From Asterella californica (taxonomy: Eukaryota; Streptophyta; Marchantiopsida; Marchantiales; Aytoniaceae), in assembly GCA_036924285.1 (NCBI GenBank), contig JAYKYS010000010.1, positions 1,488,001-1,552,000 on the forward strand: a stretch of DNA of 64,000 nucleotides, written 5' to 3'. The notes below the pieces were generated by a model. The model was not told the origin of the DNA. It worked only from the letters and a program-made list of their open reading frames with translations, and ran no database searches. Both the position numbers and the translations under genes were made by a program. This document shows, in pieces, positions 1 to 11,764 of the stretch; position 1 is the stretch's first letter, and each line of letters starts with the position of its first letter.

Positions 1-810
1 TCTGATGCCACAGCTGAGGTCCGGCTCTCACCAGAAGACGCTTCAGGTGAGGGAAGACGAGTCTAGTGGGTCGGAAGACGCCACGCCACTGAGGAAGATG
101 GGTCCCAGAAGTATACCGAGGACACCCATCTCCCTCATTCATTCAGGATCGGAGTCCGACTCGGAAGAAGACCTGCTGAGTACCTGATCAGAGCAGAAGA
201 CTACTTCTGCAACGCATGGGGGTCTTTCGAAGACTCCAGAAGACGAAGGATGGATGGGCGCTCCTGCTGCGATGCGAGGAAGCGCAAAGAAGAGAGCCGC
301 TCCTGCCATGAGGAGTCTTCCACCCCGGAAGATGAGAAGAGTAGCTTCTTCTCGTGCGCAGAAGATGAAGGCTATTGTGGTGGAAGAGGCTTCCTTGCCT
401 CTGGAAGACGAAGTCAACACCGCGAAGCGAGTGGTGGAGATGAATTTGTCTTCCGCAGGAAGACGACTGGAGGAGTTCAGTGCCTACTTCCAGAAGGAGA
501 TCCAGCCAGCTATGGAGTTGCTGGAGAAGAGAGCGAGGGCACAGGAGAAGCCCTTACAACCTGGATTCGGCCTGCGCACCTTGCTGCGATAGGGAGAAGA
601 CCAGAAGAAGACGGAGTCACTGGAAGCTAGTCTAGTCTCTAGTCTACGGAGAAGCTTGCGGCCAGGTACAAGGCGGAAGCAGCCGCTTCTGCCAAGGAGC
701 TGGTGCAGCTTCGGAAGAGCAACCAGGAGTTGCAAGCGCGGGTACAGCAGCGCAATCAGGAAGTCACCCGAGTGCGGGAGAAGATCACCGCCCTCGCAGA
801 AGAGCAGACC
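1..810 (+). pseudogene. Coiled-coil accessory ORF fragment of D-family LTR
   Basis: This stretch repeats 33099-33903 almost base for base and is the C-terminal half of the ORF carried inside the D-family LTR. One frame runs through it but is cut by stops at about 185-187 and 590-592. Readable parts are an acidic Ser/Glu/Asp-rich segment, a basic Ala/Arg/Lys segment from 254, and a heptad-rich Lys/Glu/Gln stretch (about 640-810) that should form a coiled coil. The 5' part of the ORF lies outside the window. At 810 the frame runs into a gag fragment on the opposite strand, the same junction as at 33903. The function is unknown. I call it a broken copy of a retroelement accessory protein, not a host gene. 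Confidence 0.6.
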
Positions 811-2444
811 AGGAGAAGATGACCTCTCCTTACGCTGCTTCTTCTTCTTGACGTCCTTCTGACGAGATTCTGACTTCCCTTTGCTTCTGGTACTTACCTT
901 GAACACAGCTTCATCCAAAACTTCCTCCGGAGGCCAACTATCTGAATTCGGGTCAGGATTCCAAACAGTACCATCCGTCAAAGTGAAAGATGACGCTTCT
1001 TCAGGTGTCTTCAGATGCTCTGGGCTGCAGTCGTCTTATGCAGTTGATGTTCCTTTCCTTCGCGCTTCCCGGGGTCTGGTTCGTCTCCTCGATATGGAGA
1101 CAATCTGTACAATCCCCAGGACCTTCTTCTTCTACCGTGATGTGCTGTACCACTGCTAACTCGAGCTTAGAAGTTAATGCTACTTCTGCAGGAGGCGTGG
1201 TATCTGCAAATATCACCATTTGTCGTGGTCGTAAGGTCCGAGGACAATTCTCTGTGAAATGATCGGCTTCCTTACAGTTCCCACACAAGAGCACTTGCCC
1301 AATCTGTCTTCTCGGATGAGGACAGGTGGACCACCAGTGTCCTGTCTCTCCACAATTATTGCACGCTCCAGGAAGAGGGTTGAGAGGTCGTTGTGATGAA
1401 GAAGGCTGCCAGGGCGTCCTGGTCTGTACATTGCTAGCTCTATCCCTAGGTACATAACGATTATATTGGGCGGGAGGCGTAGGAGTGAAGGGTCGTATCG
1501 TCTCGATTCTATAGCAAGTTTCCCCACTGGGATCGTGTAGATATCCCTCATCGTCTTCTTCCCATCCTGCCCAGTTGACAGCTTGGTCCTGCGTACACTG
1601 ATCTATGGTGTGCCCGAAAGAGTTACAAAGGTTGCACCAAAGGTTTGGTCGGGAAGCCGTAGGCTGCTTCCGCTTGTCCTTCTCGTTCAGAAGATGAACT
1701 TTCAGGTCGGCAAACTGCTTCAGAACCTCATCGATGCGGGGATCAGGTGCAGACTGTATGATCTGAGTTTGAGACATCTTCTGCACAACTTCCTCCCTTG
1801 TTCGCGTCTTCTCCTTTTTCTTCTTTCGCGTCTTCTTCTCTTGTTCAGATTCGGATTCTGAACTTTCGACAGTAGACTCTTCAGAAGTAGAGGATGCTTC
1901 CGAATAACTGTTATCAGTTTTAGTGGACTTGGACTTCCTCTTGGACTTCCGAGAAGACTTCTTCGACTTCTTAGACTTCTTCGAGGCCTTCCCTCTGTCT
2001 TTCGTCATATTCCAAGTGATGCTCGAGGTTTCATACTGCTCGGCATGCTTCTGTACCTCTGCTAAATCATCACCTCCTCCTCTTCTGCAGTACAATTCCA
2101 TATCCTGAGACAATCCTCCCAAGTACCAGTCCACAGCTTGCTGAGCACAATAGCCGGGTCTTCCTTGGTTCTGAGGGATGTGATCTAGGAGATCTTCAAA
2201 CCTCTCGGTGTAATCCCGCAGTGTCTCTTTCTTCTTCCGTTCGAGCCTCTGAAGCTCTATGAGGATCATCCGATCATAGCCCACTCCTCTGAACCTCTTC
2301 AGAAAAGCTGCCTTCAGAGTAGCCCAAGCGACCATTACTACAACATCATCCAACATCTTACTCATCCACTTCTTTCTCTTCCCTACGATCAAACTAAGAA
2401 AGACACGGAGTCTGTCAACATCAGCGTCTTCCTTGTTGGATCAG
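811..2444 (-). pseudogene. D-family Ty3/gypsy gag, C-terminal part
   Basis: Read on the minus strand, this is a retrotransposon Gag lacking its N-terminus. It begins with a capsid-like helical region (the DRLRVF and GKRKKW motifs). A Lys/Ser-rich low-complexity block follows, then three CCHC zinc knuckles of the form CX2CX4HX4C: CNLCNSFGHTIDQC, CNNCGETGHWWSTC and CGNCKEADHFTENC. The main open stretch is 1001-2392, and its frame can be followed up to about 2440. The N-terminal half of the same Gag is found at 37279-37837. Both broken ends share the hexamer GATCAG (2439-2444 here), where element A starts. At 811 the gene is abruptly joined to an inverted coiled-coil ORF piece. Gag packages the element RNA in virus-like particles. 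Confidence 0.8.
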
Positions 2445-4124
2445 ATGGATTTGGTTGTTCGGGAGGATGCTGTGGACCTGGGATGATGGATTTGTAGACA
2501 GTTGGGATCATGGGAGGATGGGAGGATGGGACGAGCCATGACTTTGGATGGAATGGATAGATCAGAGGGGATACCAGGGGTGCAGTTGGATGCAGCAACT
2601 GCACGATTGTTTCAAGCCTTCACTTTGTTTATGCGACAAGAGCAAGGGAAGCAACAAAAGGAGGCTTTGGGGAAGAAGGCGCTTGGAAGGGTGATCGACA
2701 AGTTTGATCTTTTTGGTGGGAGAGACATCTCTTAGTACTTGAGATGTTACAAGATGGAGATGGATTTGGATCAGGTATCGGAGAAGGAGATGATCGAGAC
2801 GTTCGAACTCGCTGCGGTGCCTGAGATAAGGGAGCATGTGAAGGGTCTGACAAAATATTTTGGGAAGAACTGGGATATGTTTTCACAAGCGCTGATGGAG
2901 GAGTATTTCTTGAGAAACTCAGATCGAGTAACCAAGAAATCATTTTTGGGATGGGTTAACGGATCCAGGAAGGGTTTACAACATATCGAGCTGTTAAAGG
3001 AGTTTGAGAGACAATTCTCTCAACTACCTCGGGTGGATAAGCTAACCTTGGAGAGTTACAAGACGGAGCTATTTCTTCAAGCTGCGGATGAACCATGGCA
3101 GGAACAGTTGGAGCTACTTCTGGAGGATGGAGAGGAAGAAGAAGGGTTAACAAGAAATTGGGAGGTTGTGCATGAAGCTGTTGAACTTCTTGTCCGGAGA
3201 CATACAAGAGAAAGGGTTATCAGGTCGACGCCTGTATTGCAGACTACCACACCAGTTCGGGTAGTATCTGAGGTTCAACTTCCAGTTGTGCTTTTAGAGG
3301 AGAAGGATCCAACCATCGAGGACCTACAGCAAAAGATGCGAGATCTACAAGCTAAGGTTACTAGGTTGGAGGATAAGGGATCATCGACTGAGATGGAGCT
3401 TGTACCCAAACCAGCTTGGGTACATCAGTGTATGTGATGTGATGGTACTGACCATCAACGGGACGATTGCATCGACTTTGCAGAGTCTTTGCAACGTGAG
3501 GTTATTTCTTGGGAGGATGGAAAGGTTGCATTCACAAGTACGGGTACTCTCCTTCAAGCCAACGTTGGTAAAGGAAGGATGAAGAAGTTTGTGGATGATT
3601 ATCTTACGACACATGCAGTTGTAGCTGACGAAGCTACAAGTTATGGTGCTAGGGTAGAGGAGATTGAGCATGATCTCCATAGAGATGGTTTGGATGAGCA
3701 CGAGGATCTAAACGGGCTCAGGTTGACTACTGCATCCACGATGCAACACGAGAAGAAAGGACAACAAGGGACTTCTTCAGGGAAGCAAGCTGGGGAGGAT
3801 AAGGTTCAACAGGAAACTATTCTTCCTATACAGACAATGGAGGGCGATCCTTCACAACCAGAGGAGATGGTTGAGGTGCAGATAGCGGACGTGGGTGATC
3901 TGGTTGCAGACAAACAACAACCAGATGCGGAGATGATGACGATGGATGTGAGAGGAGGTTGGGAGGAGTGCATTCGAGATGCAAAGATTGGGTTCTTATC
4001 ACGGGAGGTCTTGGATGCGATTACAAAGGAAGTCCATGATGCTTACATCGGCTTCATCAATGACAGACATGCTGAGGACGAAGGAGAGTGGATGGATGCT
4101 CTGGAAGCTACGGGTATAGGATGA
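2445..4124 (+). pseudogene. Element A gag (Ty3/gypsy)
   Basis: The frame from 2502 to 4124 encodes a Gag of the E/F/G lineage. It shows the conserved capsid motifs FELAAVPEIREHVK and DRVTKKSFLGW, a coiled segment, and one zinc knuckle (CX2CX4HX4C) near 3432-3474. Two in-frame stops break it, TAG at 2733-2735 and TGA at 3435-3437. The second replaces the Trp that fills the knuckle in related copies (CIWC in elements F and G). The region just upstream, from 2445, has no LTR or primer site. The matching leader lies at 37838-37898, which makes this element look circularly permuted. The downstream frame ends at 4124 and no pol follows, so A was probably mobilised in trans by an autonomous relative. 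Confidence 0.8.
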
Positions 4125-4796
4125 TGGGTAACGATGGCTTACAGGGGAGAAGCCATTGCTGAAGATGATTTGTGTTGGGAGGATGATGCTTGGGGGATTG
4201 TAAATATTTTCAGGAAGGTTGTGAGGATTTTCAGAAGAAGATATCAGGGAGGATTATGGTTGAGGAAGATACTATTCTACAGCGAGACAATGATGGTTGC
4301 AGTTGATGATTTTGGTGCAGCGGTGTTGTTGGTTTTTTTTTTCAGAAAAAAAAAAGAGAGTTGGATACGTACAATGACATGTACATACTTGAGGTTGAGG
4401 GTTACAGTCAGGATATGCGGTGATGATTGGGATGATGGGTGATGTCTACTACGACACTTGGTTCACAAACCTCAACGGTGAGGTTCTACAGGGCGCATAG
4501 AAGATAATTTTATGGTATGATGGGTTATTCTTTCTATGTCTTCGCGTATTGAAGATGTGTAGATTTAGAGGGGGTGATTGGATGGGAGGTTCGAGGTGAA
4601 GGTCGATGAGCAAGGATCTAGGAAAATCATGACAGAGTTGCAACTTCAAGATGGCGATCAGGTTGCAACCTTGAGGATGAGGTTGACTGAGATGGGAAAG
4701 AGGATAACAAGATGAGAATGAGTGTGCGTGCCGGTCCACTCCTTGGTTGGTATCTCTGGTGCATATCGGAGGATGCACAGGTTTGGAGGGGGTGGA
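4125..4796 (+). other. Element A 3' region without pol, ending in polypurine tract
   Basis: No protease, reverse transcriptase, RNase H or integrase can be read here in any frame. The last 90 or so bases match the 3' end of element E (8036-8110), which shows that pol was deleted while the terminal sequence needed for plus-strand priming was kept. The purine-rich run at 4782-4796, directly against the LTR, is the likely polypurine tract. Short frames at 4134-4442 have no recognisable domain. Confidence 0.7.
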
Positions 4797-6819
4797 TGTC
4801 GTGTCGTGGACCGGCTTCTACCTGAAATTCAAACTTCGATGCTTGTCACTCCAAAGTCACTCATGAGAAGAAGAGCTAGGCCCCAGCTTACGGGTTTTTG
4901 GCACCACTTCGGATCTTCGTTTTTATCGCACCAGTGAATAGAGCTCCTTGTCAGCTTTCCATAGGCACTTCATCTACTTCGTTTGGACGCCTAGTGGAGA
5001 AGTTACAGGACTCGAAAGATGGAGAAAACAAGCTAGGCCCCAGCTTACGGGTTTTTGGCACCACTTCGGATCTTCGTTTTTATCGCACCAGTGGATAGAG
5101 CTCCTTGTCAGCTTTCCATAGGCACTTCATCTACTTCGTTTGGACGCCTAGTGGAAAAGTTACAAGACTCGAAAGATGGAGAAAACAAGCTAGGCCCCAG
5201 CTTATGGGTTTTTGGCGCAACTTCGGATCTTCACTTTCATCACATAGATGGGTAGAGCTCGCTGTCAGCTTTCCATGGGCATCTTGTTTATTTCATTTGG
5301 ACATCCAGAGAAGAAGTTATGCGATTCGAAAGAAGGTAAAATCAAGCTAGACCTCTAGTTATTTGCTGACTGGGTATTTAGGGCTTCAGGCGTTATATCA
5401 AAGACGCAAGGGGCCTGCTTCTTATTATTCAGGAGAGAACTGTACGTACAGAGACTGTAAACAAGGGGGTTGCTTAAGGGCTAGCTTGCGTCTACGACCT
5501 GTCAACGGACGGTTCGGGAGATTTAGGAGTCCAATGCAAGCTCGCAAGACGTCGTTGGGTTCAGATCTGTGCAGGCTACGCACTGGTTCAAACGGTTTGG
5601 GAAGATACGGATCGGGGAGTGCGTACTGAGTGAAATTGAGACGCAGGAGGTAGATTTGGAGTTTTCAGTTACTTGTGAAGGAGAGTTGGACCGTTCGGGC
5701 CGTTCCAGAGTCCAAACTTGCTGTCCTTGGATCCAACGGGATCAGAACACCGAGTTCTACAGGAAATTGAAGACGATACCAGTTTTCATCGGACGGTTTG
5801 GAAGTTATGAGTGAAATTGGCTCGCAGGGAAGCGCTTACATCAGATTTTCGTTCACATGCGACCTGAGGTTGGGCTGTACTTCGCGATCGGTGAGCCAAG
5901 CTTTTCGTTCTTGGTGCCTACGCGATCAAGGAGTCCTCATGTACGCATAGGAGAAGACTGTAAGTGAATTGGATTGTTGGTTTGGGTGTGGTGAGCGAAT
6001 TTGAGTCGCAGGGAACCGATTTACGTCAGTTTTTTGCAACCTACGACCAAATTTCTCGAGTGGTTTTGCAAGGGGAACTCCAAACGGCTTGTTTGGAGTT
6101 TTGTTGGGTTCAGGGTAGCTAGATCTACCTACCAGAGAAGACAGATATTAGTTTGGACGATCCGTTTGTGCGGTGTGAGCGGTTTTAAGCCGCAGGGAGG
6201 AGTTTTTGAAGGTTCGGTCACCTGCGACCGAAAATCGGCGATATCTCGACTATCAGGAGTCGGATCTGAAGGTTTCTTGAGCCAACGGAGTCATGGAAGG
6301 AGACCCTATCAACATTTGAAGATCGTTTGACGAAAGGAGAAAGTTCCCAGATAGGTCTTTTTCGGTTCTTTCGCTACAGGTTTCGTCTTTTTGAGTTCGT
6401 TAGGGACTTACTTGGTTGTGTACGGCTTGTGGTAGCTAGCTTTAGCTAAGAGCTTATACATGGATGTGGTTTGGACTTGAGTTTGAATCGCGTCATACTG
6501 CTGTGGCTCTATTTGTTAGCAAAGAGAAGTTTCTCTTGCTTTGAGCTACGCTTCGGTGGTTTTGGGTCAGGGTTGCGATTCAAGGGTTGTTTTCAGGGGC
6601 TTTTGAAGCAGGTTACAGACCGCTCTGGTCTGTTTTTCAATTCTGTGCTCTTAGGAGAAAGAACCGACAGTGTACATACATTTGGGAGTGTATATATCGC
6701 AACGTTCATTTTCGTGGTTGTCTTTCTCTGTCTTGTCTCTGTTTCAGCACACAACATCTCCACAGCCAGGAACCTCGCGTTTTCCTGGACATCCTTCACG
6801 CAAAATATCCGACACGACA
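4797..6819 (+). repeat. 2023 bp LTR (E/A family), plus orientation
   Basis: The repeat begins TGTCGTGTCG and ends CGACACGACA, a perfect terminal inverted repeat. It is preceded by a polypurine tract. An inverted copy of exactly the same length lies at 39055-41077 and differs by only scattered bases. A TATA-like run (about 6690-6697) lies near the 3' end, so transcription probably starts in the last 130 bp. Several short frames inside are not genes. The left flank belongs to element A and the right flank (6820) to element E's integrase, so the two ends come from different insertions. This is one breakpoint of the proposed inversion. Confidence 0.9.
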
Positions 6820-8035
6820 CCGCTACGAGTGATTCGCAACAAAGAAGATCAGCAGAAGTTGCTCAAGGCGTTCCATAAGAGTCTTTGGGCTAGACATCGA
6901 GGGATTTGGACCACTTTTACAAAGATGAAAGATCGATATTGGTTGAAAAAACATGTACAAGGATGTTGTATCTTTTATGAAGTCTTGTTTGACATGTCAG
7001 ATGTATTCGAACATCCTACATCGAGATGGATTACATCCGACTTACCCGTTGGCAATCCACTTCAAGTGGGTTGTAGACTTGATGACTATGCCAATTGGGT
7101 TGTGGCAGATGAGATACTTGGTACTTGGTAGAGAAGATCTTTCAAATCAAGTTGAGAGTAAGGCGCTTCGGACAAAGACAACTGAAGGGGTATGTAGATT
7201 TCTCTTGGAAGAGGTTGTTTGTCGATATGGATGTATGGGAAAGATCACTGCAGATCGGAGAGAGTTAGATGCACATGAGGCTCGTGAATCTTGCAAGGTG
7301 TGGGGTGAGGTTGTCGTTGACAACTGCATACAACCCCGAAGGGAATGCCAAGAGTGAACGCGATCATCCGCTCATTGTGAAGGCTTTGGTGAAGGCCTGC
7401 AACGGGAAGGTGCGGGAGTGGTCTCGACTCTTACCATTTGTGTTATGGACAGATCGAACGACGCACAGCTCGGTGACAGGTTACATGCCATGGAACTTAT
7501 CACAGGTCAGAAACTATCATGCCGATTGAAGAACACGTTCTGACATGGAGTGTGTTATCTTGGGAAGACAATTTGACTAGGGAAGAGCTTCTTGCTACTC
7601 GAATTAGGCAGTTAGAGAGAAGACCAGAGGATATCTAAGCTGCTTTGGATAGACTACGAGAAGCACGGTTGAAGAACATGGTCAGATTTGATCTGCGACA
7701 TCGTTTGAGACCTATGGAAATCAAGGAAGGTGATTGGGTGTTAGTCTATGACAACAATCTAGACAACCAGCATAGTGCACTCCGGAAGTTTTCCAAGTGA
7801 TGATTTGACCATATGTGGTGAAGAAGGTTCATGACACACAACTTAGACCTTGCAAGAGTTGGATGGAACGAGCTTGAAGGTACCAGTGGCAGGTAAACGT
7901 GTCAAGATTTTCGAAAAGAGAGATGAGAAGGTCGATCTAGCAGATATCTTGACGGAATTTTAGTTTGAGGATGAGGATTATGCAGAAGACCTTGAAGATG
8001 AAGTTGGCTACGACGAGAAGTAGGACGATATGACG
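6820..8035 (+). pseudogene. Element E integrase, zinc finger to C-terminus
   Basis: Three frames together read as a gypsy integrase. The HHCC zinc-binding part is at about 6860-6990 (two His in FHKSLWARHRG, then CLTC). The catalytic core follows with Asp in VVDLMTMP, Asp in ITADRRELDA and Glu in NPEGNAKSERDHP. The C-terminal domain contains GDWVLVYD near 7731. Frameshifts near 6950, 7300 and 7500 and a TAG at about 7636 make it inactive. The preceding N-terminal piece of this protein is not upstream but on the minus strand at 41078-41243, immediately beyond the other 2023 bp LTR. Integrase would have inserted the element cDNA into the nuclear genome. Confidence 0.85.
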
Positions 8036-8110
8036 AGGTGCGTGCCGGTTCACTCCTTGGTTGGTATCTTTGGTGCATACCGGAGGATGCACAGGTTTAG
8101 AGGGGGTAGA
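8036..8110 (+). other. Element E 3' untranslated end and polypurine tract
   Basis: This segment is shared with element A (about 4725-4796). It ends in the purine run 8096-8110 directly against the LTR, the expected primer position for plus-strand DNA synthesis. Confidence 0.75.
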
Positions 8111-9978
8111 TGTCGTGTCGTGGACTGACTCCTACTTGAAATTCAGACTTCGATGCTTGTCGCTCCAAAGACATTCATGAGAAAACAAGCTAGGCTCCAG
8201 CTTACGGACTTTTGGCATAATTTCGGATCTCCACTTTCATCGCATCAGTGGATAGAGCTCCTTGTCAACACTCCATAAGCATTTCGTCTATTTCATTTGG
8301 ACGCCTAATGGAGAAGTTACAAGACTCAAAAGATGGGTAAACAAGCTAGGCCTCAGCTTACGAGCTTTTGGCACGACTTCGGATCTTCGTTTTCATTGCA
8401 TCAATGAGTAGGGCTCATTGTCAGCTTTTCATAAGCATCTTGTTTACTTCGTTTAGACGTCTAGTGAAGTAGTTATGCGATTCGAAAGGAGGAAAAATCA
8501 AGCTAGACCCTAGTTTACTTGCTGACTGGGTATAAGCGGCTCCAGGCGTTATATTAAGGACGCAAGGGGTCAACTTCCTCATTACGGAAGAAAATCGATA
8601 CGTACTTTGACTGATGTAAGGGGGCTGCTTAAGGGGTTGCTTGTTCCTGCGACTTGTCGGTGGATGTTTTGGAGAATTAGGAGGTCCAATGCATGTGCGC
8701 AAAGTGTCATTGGGTTCAGATCTGTGCAGGCTACATGTGGGTTAAGACAGTTCGGGAAGAGACAGATCGGAGGTTGTGTAATGAGAGAAATTGAGACGCA
8801 AGAGAGACATTGGAAAATTTCAGTTATTTGTGAAGGAGAGTTGGACCGTCCGGGCTGTTCCGGAGTCCAAACTTGATGTCCTTGGATCCATCAGGATCAG
8901 AACACCGAATTCTTCTACAAGAAATTGAAGACGATACAAAGTTTCATCGGGCGGTTTGAGAGTTCTGAGTGAAATTGACTCGCAAGGAAGCGCTTACATC
9001 AGATTTTCGTTCGCCTGCGATCTGAGATTGGTTTGTTCTTCGCGATCGGTGAGCCAAGCTCCTCGTTCTTGGTGCCTATGCGATCAGGGAGTCTTTATCT
9101 ACGCATAGGAGAAGACCATGTGTGGATTGGATTGTTGGTTTGGGTGTGGTGAGCAAGTTTGAGCCGCAAGAAGCTGATTTATGTCAGTTTTTTGCAACAT
9201 GCGACTAAATTTCTTGCGTGGTTTTGCAAGAGGAACTCCAAACGGCTTGTTTGGAGTCTCGTTGGATTTAGGATTGCTAGATCTACCTGCCAAGGAAGAC
9301 GGAGATCAGTTTAGACGATCCGTTTGTGCGGTGTTTGCAGTTTTAAGCTGTAGGGAGGAGTTTTTGAAGGTTCGGTAATCTACGATTGAAAATCGGCGAT
9401 ATCTCGGCTGTTGGGAGTCGGATTTGAAAGTTTCTTTGGCCAACGGAGTCAAGGAAGGAGACCCTATCGACATCTAAAGACCGCTCAGCGAAAGGAGGAA
9501 GTTCTCAAATAGGTCTTTTTCGGCTCCTTCGCTACGAGTTTCGTCCTTTTGAGTTTGTTAGAGTTCCGGTTGGTTATGTACAGCTTGTGGTAGCTAGCTT
9601 TAGCTAAGAGCTTGTACATGAATGTGGTTTGGACTTGGGGTTAAATCGTATGCTGTTGGTGCAACTCATTCTGTTTGCAAAGAGAAGTTTCTCTTGCTTT
9701 GAGCTACGCTTCGGTGATATTGGGTCCAGGTTGAGTTTCAGGGATTCGTTTTAGGGGCTTTGAAGTAGATTACAGATCTCTCTGGTTTGTTTCTCAGTTT
9801 TGTGTTCTTAGGAAGAAAGAACCGGCAATGTACATACATTTGGAGTTGATATATATTGTAGCATTCGTTTTCGTGGTTGTTTTTCTCTGTCTTATCTCTA
9901 TTCAGCACACAACAACTCCACAGTCAAGAACCTTACGTTTTCTTGGACATCCTTCACACAATATCCGACACGATACGG
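8111..9978 (+). repeat. Element E 3' LTR
   Basis: It starts TGTCGTGTCG and ends CGACACGATA followed by CGG. It shares length and diagnostic variants with the inverted LTR at 53234-55099 (for example a common run beginning GACTGRCTCCTACTTGAAAT) rather than with the 2023 bp LTRs, so these two are the LTR pair of one element. The next bases, ACTCGT at 9979-9984, are the reverse complement of ACGAGT at 55100-55105. That is a target duplication now split between two distant places. Confidence 0.85.
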
Positions 9979-10755
9979 ACTCGTTCCATAGTCTTGCTCC
10001 CGTCCTTACATCGTTCTTAAGCCCAGACGTCCAAGTCTGAATCGGAACGTGTCTTGGAACCGACCCAGCGATCATCTCATGCCCCAAGAGTCCGCCCGCT
10101 GAACCCTGGGGTCGAGTGACTCGTCCTGGCCCACCCAGACATCGAGCCTCCCTCATATATACTTCTAGGGACCGGCGGCCGCGCCTTCCTCTTTGGTCCT
10201 TGAAAATTATACCACAACCTGATCGTGGTTCGGTCATAATTCTCAGCTCGGAGGTCAATTCGAGCAGTTTTACGTAGCACTGGAAAGCTCTCACCGAGTC
10301 CTTTCCAATGATACCTCACTCACCTCGAGATCTTACGTGGATCTCCGTCCACGATCTAAAATGTCACTAGGGTTCTAACACTTAACCATTTTTTAGAAAC
10401 CTGTTGTCCAGACTCAGATTCGAACCTTGTGGTTCGGACCAGCGTCCGAACCACGGTCCGTCTGTGTCTCGGACTCACGTCTCGGTCTCACGTCCCTATG
10501 TCTCATACCTATGTATTGATCTGTTCCTAGACTCGCACTCTTAGGTCAGCGTTCGTCTGGGGTCGTCTTGAGATGGGCCCTTAGGTCTTAACCCAATGTT
10601 CCAACCTTGGTTCAGAGAACCACTTAGTGTTCATCTGATCTCGACTTCGCGGTCAAGCCGTTCAGTCCTACTCGCAACGTTCACAGCCTAGCGCAAGTTC
10701 ACTAGGATTCTATTGTTCACGTCTACGTCCGACCTTGAGACTGAGGGTCGCGACA
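9979..10755 (-). repeat. Element C 3' LTR, outer part lost to E insertion
   Basis: Read on the minus strand the LTR starts TGTCGCGACC at 10755. It matches 24684-25392, but a segment of about 340 bp (10276-10612) is inverted relative to that copy (24898-25255). It stops at 9979, where element E's LTR begins. The rest of this LTR is at 55100-55464. The pyrimidine run 10756-10768 is the minus-strand polypurine tract of C. Confidence 0.8.
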
Positions 10756-11280
10756 CTCATCCCCACTTTAGAGGTTGATGCCCTCATCAACAATGATCCT
10801 TAAGTTAACGCCAAGTTCAAAATGGGTAGCCAACCCCTTAGCGTCAGAATCGCGTTCTGGTAGCTAACCCACAATTCTCTTCCTGGCTTGAGTCTTAAGT
10901 TGTCGCTAGAATACTTAGAAAATTTCAACTAGTCTTGGGAAAGACCTTATCTTTTTGGCCAACCTTAAACAAAACTAGTTGACAATTTTTAAACATTCTA
11001 CTTAAGACTCTAACTTGCTAACTATAAGTGTTCACACCTACTTACGAGGTCCCCCGAAACTCACTTTCTGGTCGCAACCTGAGTTGACTAAGGCACGCGA
11101 CATCAAAACTTAGTCTTGATTTAGATGCTTATCCAAACCAGTTCGCTTCCTTTGAGTGTGCTTCGTTCTTCCTCTTGACAACATCTAGACATATGATCAA
11201 AACTAGTCATAGCCTGCACTACCAATACACTTACAAATTTCAATAAACAAAATCTTTATTTCCACAAGACAAAGCTACAA
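10756..11280 (-). other. Element C 3' untranslated region
   Basis: This lies between the chromodomain-like frame and the LTR. I see no coding frame of interest. The LTR-proximal end reads as a purine tract on the minus strand (10756-10768). Confidence 0.5.
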
Positions 11281-11764
11281 AGTCCATCGACCCAAGTCGC
11301 CTCAAGTTGCTACTCGTATGGTTCGTCGGCCCTTCACTCCTCGTTGGAAGGAGATGTCCTCATCCTGCTAACGCCCTTGTTGTCCTTATCTCCGTTTGAA
11401 GAGGTCCGGTACTTCGCTTGCATGTGTTAGCTCTTCTCTAGCACCCAAGTTGCTTCTTTCAAATGATATCCACCCCATATGACCAAGTACTCCATCCGGT
11501 TAGATTTACGCTGCGATCATAAAATGGTCTCTATCTCATATTCTGCTTCACCTCGCACGATATCAGGTTGAGGCCTGAGAATCTGTTTGCGCTCCGGTCG
11601 CAAATCATCCTTGAACTATTTCTTTAATAAAGAAACATGGAAAGTCGGATGCAACTGCCAGTAGGGAGGAAGGTCTAACTTATAGACATCTTCCTGCGGA
11701 TTCTTGACTATGACAAAAGGTCCCGCAAACTTCAGTGAAAACTTCGCCAAAATATCCCCTCCGG
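11281..11764 (-). pseudogene. Element C integrase C-terminus with chromodomain
   Basis: Minus-strand reading gives the integrase C-terminal module (GPF and a KLDLPPYWQLHPTFHVSLL-type motif). A chromodomain-like segment follows (motifs EYEIETIL, EYLVIWGGYHLKEATW and, after a frameshift, ELTHASEVPDLFKR). In chromoviruses this domain guides integration to marked chromatin. The frame resumes at 18794 with the integrase core, which shows that element G was inserted inside this gene. Stops and at least one frameshift make it non-functional. Confidence 0.75.
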
